A stretch of DNA of 23,247 nt. Origin: Ferroglobus sp964463865 (lineage in GTDB: Archaea; Halobacteriota; Archaeoglobi; Archaeoglobales; Archaeoglobaceae). A program made the position numbers and the translations under genes. Below are positions 14,009 through 22,590 of this stretch, piece by piece (position 1 is the first letter of the stretch; each line of letters starts with the position of its first letter). The stretch lies in contig CAYXDX010000020.1 in the NCBI GenBank assembly GCA_964463865.1, positions 1-23,247 of the forward strand, written 5' to 3'. Under the pieces are notes generated by a model that did no database searches, was not told the origin of the DNA, and saw only the letters and a list, made by a program, of their open reading frames with translations.

Positions 14009-14583
14009 CGCGCGCTATCGTTTACGAAAAGAGGGACTTCTGGCTGGCAACATTCACGCTTATCTTCGTCGCAGTTTTGATATTTTTTCTGAGGTCGTCG
14101 ACTCTCGTAGCTGTGTTGCTGATTCTCACGTTCTACCTCGCTCTGCGAATTCCGTTGATAGTTTTGGCGAAGAACGTGAAAGTGGTAGAGGTGGAGGGTA
14201 TAGTAGAAGTGAAGACGGGCAGTTACGAATGCCTCAAAGCTCTGCTCAGGTATTCCAAGCTCTTTCTTACCACTTTCGTTCTCCTGCTTTTGTTAACTTT
14301 CGTCGCACTTCTGTTGAATCCCTTCTACGCGATCTTTCCCCTGAACTTCTTCTTGGTTACGATCGCGTCCTCGTCCGCGGAAAGCTCGAGAATCGTTGTG
14401 TGCAGAGAGGGTATCGTCGACGGTAGAGGCGTCCTCAACCTCTGGGAGGATTTGAGGGGTTGCGAAGTCAGAGGTTCGTGGATTCTGGTTAAGAAGCGCT
14501 TGGGATTTCCCATCGTGATTCCGAAGGACGGAAAGGTTGAAAGGGTTTTGTTTTCTTATTTAACGTTGCGTGTAAAAATTTGA
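14005..14583 (+). CDS. Membrane protein in the ABC exporter operon
   Basis: A 192-residue protein with two pairs of hydrophobic segments (near 14-52 and 90-130) around a short strand-rich loop (VKVVEVEGIVEVKTGSYE), followed by a soluble C-terminal domain of about 55 residues (VCREGIVDGRGVLNLWEDLRGCEVRGSWILVKKR). The C-terminal part has the strand pattern of small bacterial PH-like (YcxB-type) domains, but the match is weak. The ATG overlaps the permease stop, so it is likely an accessory subunit or regulator of the transporter. Confidence 0.65.
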   Translation: MTRAIVYEKRDFWLATFTLIFVAVLIFFLRSSTLVAVLLILTFYLALRIPLIVLAKNVKVVEVEGIVEVKTGSYECLKALLRYSKLFLTTFVLLLLLTFVALLLNPFYAIFPLNFFLVTIASSSAESSRIVVCREGIVDGRGVLNLWEDLRGCEVRGSWILVKKRLGFPIVIPKDGKVERVLFSYLTLRVKI

Positions 14584-14726
14584 CTTTTGATAAAAGCTAC
14601 TGTATTTATCCGATAACTCTTTGCCCATCCTCTGCAGATCGATCGACGTTAGCCTTTAGCAGTAAACCGTCGCTGGTAAACACGTGAGCTTCGGCGAGAT
14701 TAAAGCTGTTTTCCGTGCAGAAAAGT

Positions 14727-14734
14727 ATATTAAG
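14727..14734 (+). promoter_or_regulatory. TATA box for the smc operon
   Basis: TATATTAA lies about 28 nt upstream of ATG 14759. It predicts a leaderless start there and argues against the GTG at 14684, which lies upstream of the promoter. Confidence 0.5.
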
Positions 14735-14758
14735 GCACGTGCAGTATTTAAATTCAGG

Positions 14759-15079
14759 ATGTCTGAAAGGGACATTCTCATCGAGAGACTCGAAAAGAAG
14801 CTTGCCGAAAAGGAGAAGGAGATTAAAGCCCTGAGACAGGTGGTCGGAATGAACTACGAGAGCATGAAAGAGGAAATCCTCGCGGAAGTAAACCAGAGGT
14901 TGAAGGACATCGAAGCGAAAATAACCGAGCTTTCGAAGGCCGTGAGCACCTTGATGGAGGATGTTCTGTATTTAAAGTCCGAGATTGCTCCCAAAACTAC
15001 GAAAATGCCAACTTCCGAGAAAATAAGGGAAGAACGAACTAAAGAAGAGAAGTCCGACGACATTATCATTTGCGACTGA
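14759..15079 (+). CDS. Coiled-coil protein encoded directly before smc
   Basis: A 106-residue charged protein. Residues about 1-80 are helical with heptad-like spacing (RDILIERLEKKLAEKEKEIK, VNQRLKDIEAKITELSKAVS), with a likely short break after residue 30; the tail is a Lys/Glu-rich disordered stretch ending SDDIIICD. I recognise no named family. Its stop is 2 nt before the smc ATG, so the two are co-translated, which makes a role with SMC, such as an accessory or membrane-proximal factor, reasonable but unproven. I chose ATG 14759 over the upstream GTG because of the TATA box placement. Confidence 0.65.
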   Translation: MSERDILIERLEKKLAEKEKEIKALRQVVGMNYESMKEEILAEVNQRLKDIEAKITELSKAVSTLMEDVLYLKSEIAPKTTKMPTSEKIREERTKEEKSDDIIICD

Positions 15080-15081
15080 TC

Positions 15082-18000
15082 ATGCACATTGAGAAGATAG
15101 AATTAAAAAATTTCAAATCTTTTTCTCGTAAAACGGAAATTCCGTTCGTCAAGGGCTTTACCGTCATAAGCGGCCCCAACGGAAGTGGGAAGTCGAACAT
15201 AATAGATGCCATTCTGTTCTGTCTCGGCCTGTCTTCGTCGACGAAAGCTCTCAGAGCCGAAAAGCTGACGGACCTGATAAACTCGAACTCCAACGGAAGA
15301 GAGGCTGAAGTCTCGATAACGTTCGACAACAGCGACGGCGTGCTCGGAGAGGAGAAGAAAGTCGTCGTCAAGAGGAGGATAAAGGTAACGGACAGCGGAT
15401 ACTACAGCTACTACTACATAAACTCTAAACCCTGCTCGCTCTCAGACGTTAAAAAGCTGCTCGAAAAAGCTGGAATATACGAGGACACGCCGAACGTGAT
15501 AATGCAGGGAGACGTGACGAGAGTAGTCGAGATGAGCCCATATCAGAGGAGAAAGATCATCGACGACATAGCGGGAATTTCGGAGTTCGACGAGAAGAAA
15601 GAGAAAGCTCTTCAAGAGCTCGAAATCGTGAGAGAGAACATTGAGAAGATAAACGTCGTCCTGAACGAAGTTGAGCAGAGGTTGAAGGCACTCGAAAAGG
15701 ACAGAGACGAGGCTCTGAGGTATAAGAGCCTGATAGAAGAAAAGAACGCGCTCGAAAACGAATTGCTTGCACACAGGAGAAAAGAGATTTTGAGCAGACT
15801 AAAAAAAGTCGGAGAGGAAATATCGTCTGCCGAGGAGGAGATAGACAGGCTTCACGGAAAACTCATCGAGTGCAAACGTGAGCTCGACGCCCTCAACGAG
15901 GAGCTCGAGAGTCTGATGAGGCGGATAGCGGAGAGGACGGACGAAAAATACAAGGAGATACAAAACCGGATTGCGGAGAAGAAAGCGGAAATAAAGAGGA
16001 TCGAGGAAGAAGCGGAATTCTTCTCTTCCCAGATAGGAGAGCTGGAAGATCGAAGAGTTAAGCTGATGACGGAAATCGTGAAGCTCAGGGAGGAGGTAGA
16101 CGAACTAACCAAAGAAATCGAGAAGCTGACGATTCAGAAGATGAGCGTTCAGGAGGAGTGTGATGAGCTGGAATCCAAGATCTCTCTGATAAGACTGAAA
16201 ATTTCTCAGGCAGACGAGAAATACGGAAAGCTGAGAGACGAACTTCTCAGCAGGAAGGAGGTATACGAGAGGGTAAAAAGCGAGAAGAACGAAATAATAA
16301 GAGAGCGAGACGTAATCCTCGAAAGCCTCAGGAAGCTTGACGTCTTCATCTCTGAACTTGAAATCGAGAGAGAAAACGTTTTGAGAGAAATAGAAGCGTC
16401 AAGGGTCAGAACGTCTCAGCTTGAGTCGGAACTCGAAAAACTGAAGAAGCAGCTCTCGTCTGAATTGAGGAGCAGGAACGAGATCGACAAGAAGATTTTT
16501 TCGATCAGAAGCGAGCTTGCGAGCTTGGAGGAGAAAATCAAGGAGAAGGAAATTGAGCTCGCGAAAGTTAGGGCTGAAATAAGCACGAAAGAGTCGTTTT
16601 TCGGCAAAGCGGTAGAACTAATACTCAAAGCAAAGGAGAAAAGAGCTCTACCTGGAGTTTACGGAACCGTCTCGCAGCTTGGCGAGGTAGACAGCGAGTT
16701 CGCTCTCGCGTTAGAAGTTGCCGCGGGAAACGCGCTGAGCTTCATAGTCGTCGACACCGAAGACGACGCGATCAGGGCGATAAACTACTTGAAGCAGATC
16801 AGGGGGGGTAGAGCGACGTTCTTGCCTCTGAACAAGATAAAGAAGAATTTCGAAAAAATAGACCTCGACAAAAGCGTTTTGAAGGAGAAGGGCGTAATAG
16901 ACTACGCGGTCAACCTCGTGAGGTGCGAGAAGAAGTTCAGGCCGATCTTCAACTTCGTTTACAGAGACACGCTCGTCGTGGACAGCCTGGAGAACGCGAA
17001 GAGGATAATGGACGGAAGAAGGATAGTAACGCTCGACGGAGACCTGATAGAAAAGAGCGGTGCGATGACGGGTGGAAGCTCCGAAAAAATGAAGTCCGGA
17101 ATTTTGCAGGTTAAGGAGCTCCTGAAAAGAGAAAAGGAAATTCTCGAAGAAATAACGATTCTCAACTCTAAGAAGTCCGTGCTTAACGGAGAGCTGAAAA
17201 AATCGGAAGACGCTTGGAGGGACGCGCAGAAGAAGATCGAGGAAATTGAAAAAAACATAAACGAAGTTCAAAACGAACTGAACGTTCTGAAAGCTAAAAT
17301 TGAAGGTTACGAAAGGAGACTTTCTGAAATCGACCAGAGAATTTCGGAGAAGACGTCAGAAAAGGACGGCCTTAAGGAGAAAATGTTCGAAAAGGAGAGG
17401 TTGCTGAGCGAAGTGGAGGAGCGGCTGAAATCGTTAGAGGGCGAAATTGCAGAGATAGAGAAGGAGCTGAAGGGAAGCGAAATTCCAAAACTTACTGAAG
17501 AACTCGAAAAACTAAAAAGCGAGTTCGACGTCAAAGCGGAAACTCTCAGGAGGATAGACACTCAACTTGAAAAGACGAAGTTCCTGCTCTCTCAGAAAGA
17601 GAACGCGATATCCGAAAAGGAGAACGAGTTAAGAGAAGTTGAGCACAAGATTTCCGAACTGAAAAGAAAGATCGAAAAAGGAGAGAGGAGGAAATTTGAG
17701 ATCGAAGAGGAAATAAAGGTCCTCAACCTTGAGGCCGAAAAACTCGAAGAGGAAGTCAGAGATCTGAGGGAGAAGAGGGACGAAGTGTTCTCCAGAGTGA
17801 AAGAACTCGAGGGGATGAAGAAGGAGATAGAATACAGGATAGTCTCCCTTTCCGAGAAGGTCAAGGCGAGGAGGGAAGTGGAGGAGAAGCTGAGGGAAGA
17901 ACTCGCGAAGTATCCCGAAGTGGAGCCCAAAATGGAGAGAGAAGAAGTCGTTCGGAGACTCGAGGAGGTCGAAAAAGAACTCGCGCAGTTCGGAGAAGTG

Positions 18001-18588
18001 AACATGAAAGCCATTCAGGAATACGAGGAGGTAAAAAAGAGGAAGGAAGAGCTGTTCGAGAGAAAGCTGACGCTTGAGAGGGAGAGGGAAGAGATCCTCG
18101 ATAGGATAGAAAAATACGAAAAAATGAAAAAAGAAGCGTTTTTCGAGACGTTCGAAAAGATAAACGGCTACTTCAAAGAGATAATTGCCGAGCTCACCGA
18201 CGGATACGGGGAGCTGTACCTCGACAATCCAGAGGACCCGTTCAACAGCGGCTTGCACATGAGGGTTAAGCCGAGGAACAAGCCGATTCAGAAGCTCGAG
18301 TCGATGAGCGGTGGGGAAAAGAGCCTCGTAGCTTTGGCCTTCATTCTGGCAATTCAGCGCTACAAACCTGCTCCGTTCTACGCGTTCGACGAGGTGGACA
18401 TGTTTCTGGACGGAGTTAACGTGAGGAGAGTTGCGAAAATGATCAAGAAGATGTCCCGAAATGCTCAGTTCATAGTCGTCTCTCTAAGAAAGCCGATGAT
18501 AGAGGAAGCTGATGCAGTTATTGGCGTCACTCTCGGGAGGGATAACTCATCGGTGGTGACTGGAATAAAACTCTCGAAGACCCAGTAG
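15082..18588 (+). CDS. smc: Chromosome segregation protein SMC
   Basis: A 1168-residue SMC ATPase, the full family length. The N-terminal head has Walker A GPNGSGKS (31-38) and a Q-loop in NVIMQGDVTRVV. Long coiled-coil arms flank the hinge (about 522-640, GVYGTVSQLGEVDSEFALAL) with its RGGRATFLPL and GAMTGGSS Gly motifs. The C-terminal head has the signature SMSGGEKSL (S1074-) and Walker B FYAFDEVDMFLD with catalytic Glu1104. SMC dimers with ScpA and ScpB compact and segregate the chromosome. An in-frame TTG at 15070 would add four residues; ATG 15082 matches the usual short N-terminus (MHIEKIELKNFKSF). The scpA frame begins within its last codons. Confidence 0.97.
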   Translation: MHIEKIELKNFKSFSRKTEIPFVKGFTVISGPNGSGKSNIIDAILFCLGLSSSTKALRAEKLTDLINSNSNGREAEVSITFDNSDGVLGEEKKVVVKRRIKVTDSGYYSYYYINSKPCSLSDVKKLLEKAGIYEDTPNVIMQGDVTRVVEMSPYQRRKIIDDIAGISEFDEKKEKALQELEIVRENIEKINVVLNEVEQRLKALEKDRDEALRYKSLIEEKNALENELLAHRRKEILSRLKKVGEEISSAEEEIDRLHGKLIECKRELDALNEELESLMRRIAERTDEKYKEIQNRIAEKKAEIKRIEEEAEFFSSQIGELEDRRVKLMTEIVKLREEVDELTKEIEKLTIQKMSVQEECDELESKISLIRLKISQADEKYGKLRDELLSRKEVYERVKSEKNEIIRERDVILESLRKLDVFISELEIERENVLREIEASRVRTSQLESELEKLKKQLSSELRSRNEIDKKIFSIRSELASLEEKIKEKEIELAKVRAEISTKESFFGKAVELILKAKEKRALPGVYGTVSQLGEVDSEFALALEVAAGNALSFIVVDTEDDAIRAINYLKQIRGGRATFLPLNKIKKNFEKIDLDKSVLKEKGVIDYAVNLVRCEKKFRPIFNFVYRDTLVVDSLENAKRIMDGRRIVTLDGDLIEKSGAMTGGSSEKMKSGILQVKELLKREKEILEEITILNSKKSVLNGELKKSEDAWRDAQKKIEEIEKNINEVQNELNVLKAKIEGYERRLSEIDQRISEKTSEKDGLKEKMFEKERLLSEVEERLKSLEGEIAEIEKELKGSEIPKLTEELEKLKSEFDVKAETLRRIDTQLEKTKFLLSQKENAISEKENELREVEHKISELKRKIEKGERRKFEIEEEIKVLNLEAEKLEEEVRDLREKRDEVFSRVKELEGMKKEIEYRIVSLSEKVKARREVEEKLREELAKYPEVEPKMEREEVVRRLEEVEKELAQFGEVNMKAIQEYEEVKKRKEELFERKLTLEREREEILDRIEKYEKMKKEAFFETFEKINGYFKEIIAELTDGYGELYLDNPEDPFNSGLHMRVKPRNKPIQKLESMSGGEKSLVALAFILAIQRYKPAPFYAFDEVDMFLDGVNVRRVAKMIKKMSRNAQFIVVSLRKPMIEEADAVIGVTLGRDNSSVVTGIKLSKTQ

Positions 18589-18602
18589 AGATTCTGCTTA
18601 AC

Positions 18603-19283
18603 ATGGCTAAGAGAGGGGAGATAGACCCTTGGAACGTTGACGTCGTGGAGGTAGCTGACAAGTTCCTCCTCGAACTTGAGAGGGCGAAAAGACTCGATCT
18701 CAGGATTTCCGGAAGAGTTCTGCTTTACGCTGCGATTCTCGTGAGGATGAAGTCGGAGATACTGACGAACGAGCTGATCGGAGTAGATGAGGAAGAGTCT
18801 GAAGAGGACGAAACTTCGACTTTCGACTCGGACTTTTTCGCTCCGGACTTTATCGACGAATTCGTCGGAGACGAGGAGATCGAGGACGAGATAATAAAAT
18901 CGCTGATAGCTACCGGAAGCAGAAAGAGGAAGCCGAGACGATACACGACGCTGAGAGACCTCATAGAGGAACTCGAAAAAGCTGAGAGAAGGAGAAGACT
19001 CAGGAGAAGAAGGAGGAGAATTACGAGAGAGGTGAGCATCGATCCGTTGGAAACGCCTCACGAGGAAAACATCGAGGACTGGATAAAAGAGATGGAATCC
19101 GTAATCGCGAAAGTCGTTAGAGGCAGAGGATACGTCCTGTTTTCCGAGATTTGCGGAGAAGATGTGGTGAAAAGCTACGTTTCAGTTTTGCACCTCGCTT
19201 TCAGAAGGAAGATAGAGATAGAGCAGGAGAGAATATTCGAGAGCGACATACTTTTGAGGTGGATTGATGAAGGAAATAGTTGA
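18603..19283 (+). CDS. scpA: Segregation and condensation protein A (kleisin)
   Basis: From the first ATG this is a 226-residue ScpA kleisin, which bridges the two SMC heads and binds ScpB. The N-terminal helical domain continues the family pattern EIDPWNVDVVEVADKFLLEL, and the C-terminal winged helix (YVLFSEICGEDVVKSYVSVL, then FRRKIEIEQERIF) would contact the SMC head. Between them are an acidic stretch (about 61-96) and an Arg run (129-142, RRRRLRRRRRR). The conserved start of the family appears upstream of the ATG: the same frame reads LEDPVEILLN before it, open back to 18546 inside smc with no ATG, GTG or TTG. The true start may therefore be non-standard, or the sequence may hold an error. 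Confidence 0.88.
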   Translation: MAKRGEIDPWNVDVVEVADKFLLELERAKRLDLRISGRVLLYAAILVRMKSEILTNELIGVDEEESEEDETSTFDSDFFAPDFIDEFVGDEEIEDEIIKSLIATGSRKRKPRRYTTLRDLIEELEKAERRRRLRRRRRRITREVSIDPLETPHEENIEDWIKEMESVIAKVVRGRGYVLFSEICGEDVVKSYVSVLHLAFRRKIEIEQERIFESDILLRWIDEGNS

Positions 19284-19782
19284 GGCAATACTCTTCTCCT
19301 CTCCAGAACCGATCTCAGCAGAGAAAATAGCTAAAACGATAGGAGTGGATAAGAGCGAGGTTGAAAAAGCTATCGAGGAACTCGCGGAAGACTACAAAAG
19401 CAGGAAAACGTCGATCGAGGTAATAAAGCTGGGAAGAAAGTATCTGATGAGAGTGAAGCCAGAATACTCTAAATACGTAGAGAAGTTCGTCGAAAGAGAT
19501 CTTGAGAAGGGCGTTTTGAGGACGCTCGCGGTTATAGCTTTGAGGCAACCGATAAAACTGTCGGAGCTGGCGAAGATCAGGGGAAACAAGTGTTACGACC
19601 ACGTTAAGAAGCTCAAGGATCTGGGATTCATTAAAGTAGAAAAGAAGGGTAAGAGCAGTATCATCACGACGACGCAGGTGTTCGCGGAATACTTCGGACT
19701 AAAATCTTCGGATCCGGAAGAGATCCGGAGAATTTTGAGAAAGTTCGTTAAAAAGGACGCGAAACTTGAGGACTTTCTCTGA
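19267..19782 (+). CDS. scpB: Segregation and condensation protein B
   Basis: A 171-residue ScpB with the two winged-helix domains of the family. The first begins KEIVEAILFSSPEPISAEKIAK and the second contains VLRTLAVIALRQPIKLSELAKIRG followed by VKKLKDLGFIKVEKKGKSSII and the typical TTTQVFAEYFGL. ScpB dimers bind the middle of ScpA and regulate the SMC ring. The ATG at 19267 lies inside the scpA end; the TTG one codon upstream is less likely. Its stop abuts the stop of the convergent ABC ATPase gene with no gap. Confidence 0.93.
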   Translation: MKEIVEAILFSSPEPISAEKIAKTIGVDKSEVEKAIEELAEDYKSRKTSIEVIKLGRKYLMRVKPEYSKYVEKFVERDLEKGVLRTLAVIALRQPIKLSELAKIRGNKCYDHVKKLKDLGFIKVEKKGKSSIITTTQVFAEYFGLKSSDPEEIRRILRKFVKKDAKLEDFL

Positions 19783-20529
19783 TCACTTGGGAAGCACGAG
19801 GACTCTGCCATTCATCCTCACAATTTCGACGTCTATTCCGTAAACGTCTTTTATGTTCTTCTCGTTCAGAACATCCACGCCTCCTATGGCGTAAATTTCT
19901 CCGCTCTTCATCATGACGATTCTGTCAGCATACCTGGCTGCGAGGTTCAGGTCGTGGGTGGTAATAACTGCCGAAAGGTTTCTCTCTCTAACGATTTTCC
20001 GCAGAATGTTCAAAAAACCAATCTGATTTTTTATGTCGAGGTTGTTCGTGGGTTCGTCCAGTAAGAGGATCTTCGGATCTTGAGCTAAAGCTCTCGCTAT
20101 CGCAGCTCGTTGAAGCTCTCCACCACTCAGTTCGTTGAGCTTTTTGAACGACAGATCTTCGAGGTTAAGAAGCTTCAGGACTTCCTTTACGACCTTCACG
20201 TCTTCTCCTCTTGCCCTCCATCCGAAGTGGGGCTTTCTGCCAAGAAGAACGAAGTCGAACACGGTGAGAAAGCTCATCTCGCTTCTTTGAGGGACGTAGG
20301 CGACAAACTTTGCGTAGTCGTTCGGAGGAAATTCGGAGATTTCTCTTCCGTTAACGTAAACAACTCCTTCAGGTTTCAGAATCCTCGCGAGGCACTTTAA
20401 AAGAGTGCTTTTCCCGCTTCCGTTCGGACCGAGGACAAACAAAAGTTCTTTGTTGATTATCGAAAGCGTGACGTTTTTCAGAGCCTGTACGTTTTTGTAG
20501 GAGAAGGAGACGTTTTCAACCCTCATCAT
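19783..20529 (-). CDS. FecE/BtuD-type ABC transporter ATP-binding protein
   Basis: A 248-residue ATPase of the iron-siderophore/cobalamin/molybdate uptake class. Walker A is GPNGSGKSTLL (about 34-44), the Q-loop is FVAYVPQRSEMSFLT, the signature is LSGGELQRAAIARAL, Walker B is ILLLDEPTNNLD and the switch His is in VITTHDLNLAARYAD. The frame runs back to 20655 inside the permease gene, but the ATG pair at 20529/20526 follows GAGGTG at good spacing and gives the canonical MMRVENVSFSYKN start. It overlaps the permease gene by 14 nt and is the last gene of the operon. Confidence 0.92.
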   Translation of the reverse strand: MMRVENVSFSYKNVQALKNVTLSIINKELLFVLGPNGSGKSTLLKCLARILKPEGVVYVNGREISEFPPNDYAKFVAYVPQRSEMSFLTVFDFVLLGRKPHFGWRARGEDVKVVKEVLKLLNLEDLSFKKLNELSGGELQRAAIARALAQDPKILLLDEPTNNLDIKNQIGFLNILRKIVRERNLSAVITTHDLNLAARYADRIVMMKSGEIYAIGGVDVLNEKNIKDVYGIDVEIVRMNGRVLVLPK

Positions 20530-21529
20530 ATCTTCCACCTCTGAGAAGGAGGTATATGAAAACGGGAGCTCCAGCAAAAGCGGTGACGATTCCAACGGGA
20601 ATAACCACCGGATAAATGATCGACCTTCCAATTGCGTCCGAGAGTAAAAGTGCAAGCGCCCCCACTACTGCACTTGTGGGAATAAGAAACCTGTAATCCT
20701 CTCCGACGAATATCCTTATTACATGCGGAGATATCAATCCGACGAATCCTATTATTCCAGTGAAGGAAACGCACACCGCTGTTAGAAGAGCCGACAGAAT
20801 CAAACCCTCCAGCCTCACTCTTCTTGGCTCAACTCCGAGAGTTTTTGCGACGTCGTCTCCGCTCAGGAGAGCGTTGTAGTCCCAAGCTCTCCTCAGAAAG
20901 ATCGAAAAAATCACGGCAAAGGTTGCGGCGATTACGTAAACTTCTCTCCACACTACTCTGCCCACATCTCCGAACGTCCAGAAAACAACCGACGCCACGA
21001 GAACTTCGTTCTGAGCGAAATACTGAATTAGCATCGTAGAAGCCTGAAAGAAAGAAGCCATGGCAACTCCGGCGAGAATCATAGCTTCTGGAGAGAGTTT
21101 TCTAATTTTTGAGAGAACAGAGATGACCGCAACGCTTATGAGAGATCCAAGAAATGCAAATAGTGGAATTACGTACGGGTTGGATATCGTCACGCTCCCT
21201 CCGACTCTGTGCAAAATTCCGGCTCCAAGGTAAATTATGGCTAAAGCCGCTCCAAAAGCTGCGCCCTGCGAAATTCCGAGGGTGAAAGAGGAGGCGAGAG
21301 GGTTTCTGAGGATGCACTGCATGACGGCACCACTTACAGCCAAGCTTGCACCTACAAGAACGGCTGCGACAACTCTTGGCAACCTGATGTCTCTGATAAT
21401 CTTGCTGTCGAGTCTGAGGCTTTCGAAAGTCGGAATAAAAGTCACGGAAAAAAGGAACGCCGCAATCAGGAGCGTTAAAAGAGAAATTCCAAAAATATGT
21501 CTTTTCTTGAAAATGTCTCCCTGAATCAT
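20516..21529 (-). CDS. FecCD-family ABC transporter permease
   Basis: A 337-residue permease of the FecCD/BtuC family with about ten membrane segments. Hallmarks are the LPRVVAAVLVGASLAVSGAV start region, MQCILRNPLASSFTLGISQG, a GVEPRRVRLEGLILSALLTA segment and the ATPase-contact region FTGIIGFVGLISPHVIRIFV, then a GRSIIYPVVIPVGIVTAF end. The family imports iron complexes, corrinoids, haem or molybdate/tungstate. It starts at an ATGA overlap with the binding-protein gene and functions with that protein and the following ATPase. Confidence 0.92.
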   Translation of the reverse strand: MIQGDIFKKRHIFGISLLTLLIAAFLFSVTFIPTFESLRLDSKIIRDIRLPRVVAAVLVGASLAVSGAVMQCILRNPLASSFTLGISQGAAFGAALAIIYLGAGILHRVGGSVTISNPYVIPLFAFLGSLISVAVISVLSKIRKLSPEAMILAGVAMASFFQASTMLIQYFAQNEVLVASVVFWTFGDVGRVVWREVYVIAATFAVIFSIFLRRAWDYNALLSGDDVAKTLGVEPRRVRLEGLILSALLTAVCVSFTGIIGFVGLISPHVIRIFVGEDYRFLIPTSAVVGALALLLSDAIGRSIIYPVVIPVGIVTAFAGAPVFIYLLLRGGRYDEG

Positions 21530-22590
21530 CTGAACTCGTCGGACAGGTTTTTAAAGCCGCCGTACCTTTCTGCAAGCTCCTTGTAAAGCCTCTTTCCGAC
21601 GAAGAACTCTATTATCTCGTCGGCCTTCTCTTCAACGTTTACATCCTTGAAGTTCTCCGGGTAAACGACTTTGCCTATATAGTACGCATCGGCAAGAGCT
21701 ATTTCGACGTTGGTCCAGTAGTAGTTGAAGGGGAGAATTCCGTAAATTTTCCCCTCTCTAAACGCTTTCAGCGACATGTAAAACTCCGGATTCTTTTCGA
21801 AGTCCGCCTTAACGATGTGCAAGTTCCCTTCGTCTACGAAAATAATGTCCGGGTTCGATCTCAGGATGTCTTCTCTGTCCACGAACACGACCCCTCTTAA
21901 GGTCTTTCCACAAACGACATTCTTGATTTTAAGAACCTTGAACGGCGGAAAATCGCACTGAGTGGATTCTATTCCTTGACTCCCCTTATAGCTCAGAGCA
22001 CCTACGTAAACTTTCAGCTCACTACTTCCCGCTCTACTCTCAAGATCTCTGACGGTCTTTTCGATGTACTCTATCAACTCCTCAGCTCTCTTCTCTCTTC
22101 CAAGAACCTCACCGACGAGTTTCAGAGATTTCAGAAACTCCTCCTCTTCGAAGCTACCAAAGGACCCGTAGCTTACCACGATCGTCGGAATTCCAGTCTT
22201 CTCCTGAATGCTGTCGGCAAGTTTCGGGTTTGCGGTGACGAAAATTACGTCGGGATTCAATTCGACGATTTTCTCAAGGTTTGGAACTGGGGAAGGTCCA
22301 CCTTTTCCGATAATTGGCAGCTTCGCAAACTCGGGATGTGCCATTCTGTACGGTCGCCCGTAGGCGTCCCAGTAAACCTCGCTGTCCTCGACCCCGACGA
22401 CCATGTTTGATGCGTTTAAATAAACGACGAAACGAAGCGCTCCCGGACCTATGGCAATTACTCTCTCGACGTTCTCCGGAACCTTCACGCTCCTTTCAGC
22501 CAAGTCCGTAACAACTTTCCCCTCTTCTTTTTTCTGCGAGCATCCGGCAAAAAGCAGCGCGAAAATTAGGAGGATCGCAAAAATCTTCAT
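21526..22590 (-). CDS. ABC transporter substrate-binding lipoprotein (metal or cofactor)
   Basis: A 354-residue class III binding protein of the FecB/BtuF type. Residues 1-16 are a signal peptide with lipobox FAGC (Cys17). The two lobes are joined by a long helix (about residues 165-190). Segments VPENVERVIAIGPGALRFVV, GGPSPVPNLEKIVELNPDVI and a second-lobe SYKGSQGIESTQCDFPPFKV place it in an archaeal group often annotated as iron transport. The binding-site segments are compatible with several ligands, including iron complexes, corrinoid, molybdate or tungstate. The ATG overlaps the FmdE-like stop (ATGA), so expression is tied to that frame, but GAGGTGG also provides a ribosome binding site. 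Confidence 0.88.
   Translation of the reverse strand: MKIFAILLIFALLFAGCSQKKEEGKVVTDLAERSVKVPENVERVIAIGPGALRFVVYLNASNMVVGVEDSEVYWDAYGRPYRMAHPEFAKLPIIGKGGPSPVPNLEKIVELNPDVIFVTANPKLADSIQEKTGIPTIVVSYGSFGSFEEEEFLKSLKLVGEVLGREKRAEELIEYIEKTVRDLESRAGSSELKVYVGALSYKGSQGIESTQCDFPPFKVLKIKNVVCGKTLRGVVFVDREDILRSNPDIIFVDEGNLHIVKADFEKNPEFYMSLKAFREGKIYGILPFNYYWTNVEIALADAYYIGKVVYPENFKDVNVEEKADEIIEFFVGKRLYKELAERYGGFKNLSDEFR

Noticed and set aside
14584..14596. CTTTT-GAT-AAAAG inverted repeat after the ABC exporter operon
   Set aside because: The arms are 5 bp and AT-only with no T-run, so there is no good case for a terminator or operator.
15442..18258. Several open frames of 70-209 residues antisense to smc
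   Set aside because: All are Ser/Phe/Leu-rich mirrors of the Glu/Lys-rich coiled-coil codons of smc.
18561..18572. Slippery heptamer for programmed -1 frameshifting from smc to scpA
   Set aside because: The A-rich stretch TGGAATAAAACT does not fit the X-XXY-YYZ pattern in the smc frame, and I see no following hairpin. I keep frameshifting only as a weak alternative.
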